Assembly: GCA_001801495.1 (NCBI GenBank)
Contig: MGXW01000012.1
Span: forward strand, 1 to 5,421
Source of the DNA: Gammaproteobacteria bacterium RIFCSPHIGHO2_12_FULL_37_34
GTDB lineage: Bacteria > Pseudomonadota > Gammaproteobacteria > DSM-16500
DNA: 5,421 nt
Reading direction: 5' to 3'
Each line of letters begins with the position of its first letter. The first letter of the stretch is position 1. The position numbers and the translations under genes are program-made. The notes below the pieces were generated by a model that did not search any database, had not been told where the DNA came from, and saw nothing but the letters and a program-made list of their open reading frames with translations. Positions 5,381 through 5,421 of the stretch are shown here, one piece after another.

Positions 5381-5421
5381 ATGAACAAACGTAAAAATAG
5401 AAAATATGATAAGGAATTTAA
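5381..5421 (+). CDS. IS3-family OrfA, first 13 residues (partial)
   Basis: The ATG at 5381 follows GGAAGG (5369-5374) with 6-nt spacing. The 13 full codons read MNKRKNRKYDKEF. A basic start leading into Y-x-x-E-F is typical of IS3 OrfA proteins, whose N-terminal helix-turn-helix binds the IS ends and which is fused to OrfB by programmed frameshifting to make the transposase. Too little is present to assign a subgroup, and completeness of the element cannot be judged. Confidence 0.72.
   Translation, partial: MNKRKNRKYDKEF

Larger units (their letters stand above)
5307..5421 (+). mobile_element. Left end of an IS3-family insertion sequence (continues past the window)
   Basis: The copy-2 homology stops abruptly at 5306. 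The next base starts TGATCCTGCTACC, and GTGGAC follows 18 nt from the start, the TG-N16-GTGGAC form seen at IS3-group ends. An orfA-like start with its own ribosome binding site follows 75 nt inside. The element has inserted in the same orientation as the TPR gene it breaks. The rest of the IS, its right end and the target duplication lie outside the window. Confidence 0.82.

Noticed and set aside
1..5421. CRISPR array, tRNA or rRNA genes
   Set aside because: No regularly spaced short repeats and no recognisable tRNA or rRNA sequence were seen on either strand.

Overview
The window is AT-rich DNA carrying a lasso-peptide (RiPP) biosynthetic locus set among insertion-sequence debris. Gene content (an RRE/PqqD-like protein, a lasso cyclase, an HPr-kinase-like peptide kinase and a TPR-sulfotransferase) and two IS3-family sequences suggest a low-GC Gram-negative bacterium, most likely a (gamma)proteobacterium. 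This is an inference from content; there is no rRNA or housekeeping gene to fix the taxon.

Layout from left to right. Positions 1-790 (minus strand) hold the N-terminal part of a TPR-sulfotransferase that runs off the left edge. Positions 820-996 (minus) hold an unrecognised 58-codon ORF. Positions about 1021-1306 are the decayed 3' end of an IS3-family element: a frameshifted transposase tail followed by a plausible right terminal repeat. It ends only 30 nt before the start of the B1/RRE gene (1337-1642, plus). B1 is followed with no gap by the lasso cyclase gene C (1643-3478, plus). Converging on this pair from the right is a minus-strand pair: a short precursor gene (4452-4631), encoded within a stretch that a simple gene call would leave empty, and an HPr-kinase-like gene (start preferred at 4423, end 3572). 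After a regulatory-looking intergenic region comes a second, plus-strand copy of the TPR region (from 4841). It is cut at 5306/5307 by the left end of another IS3-family element, whose orfA begins at 5381.

How the genes fit together. The 59-residue precursor has a W-S-K-P-T-L motif of the type bound by lasso RRE proteins. It ends in ALGTASNPDNTNRS, which has the A1...P8-D9 ring pattern and the C-terminal Ser of paeninodin-type phosphorylated lasso peptides. The inferred pathway is that B1 presents the leader, C closes the macrolactam (probably A1 to D9), and the kinase phosphorylates the terminal Ser. The sulfotransferase is a candidate second tailoring enzyme. No B2 leader protease and no exporter are present in the window, so they must lie outside it, be supplied in trans, or have been lost.

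The most unusual architecture is that the B1-C / K-A block is bracketed by two inverted copies of a 466-bp TPR sequence that are about 97% identical by hand alignment. They could invert the block by homologous recombination.
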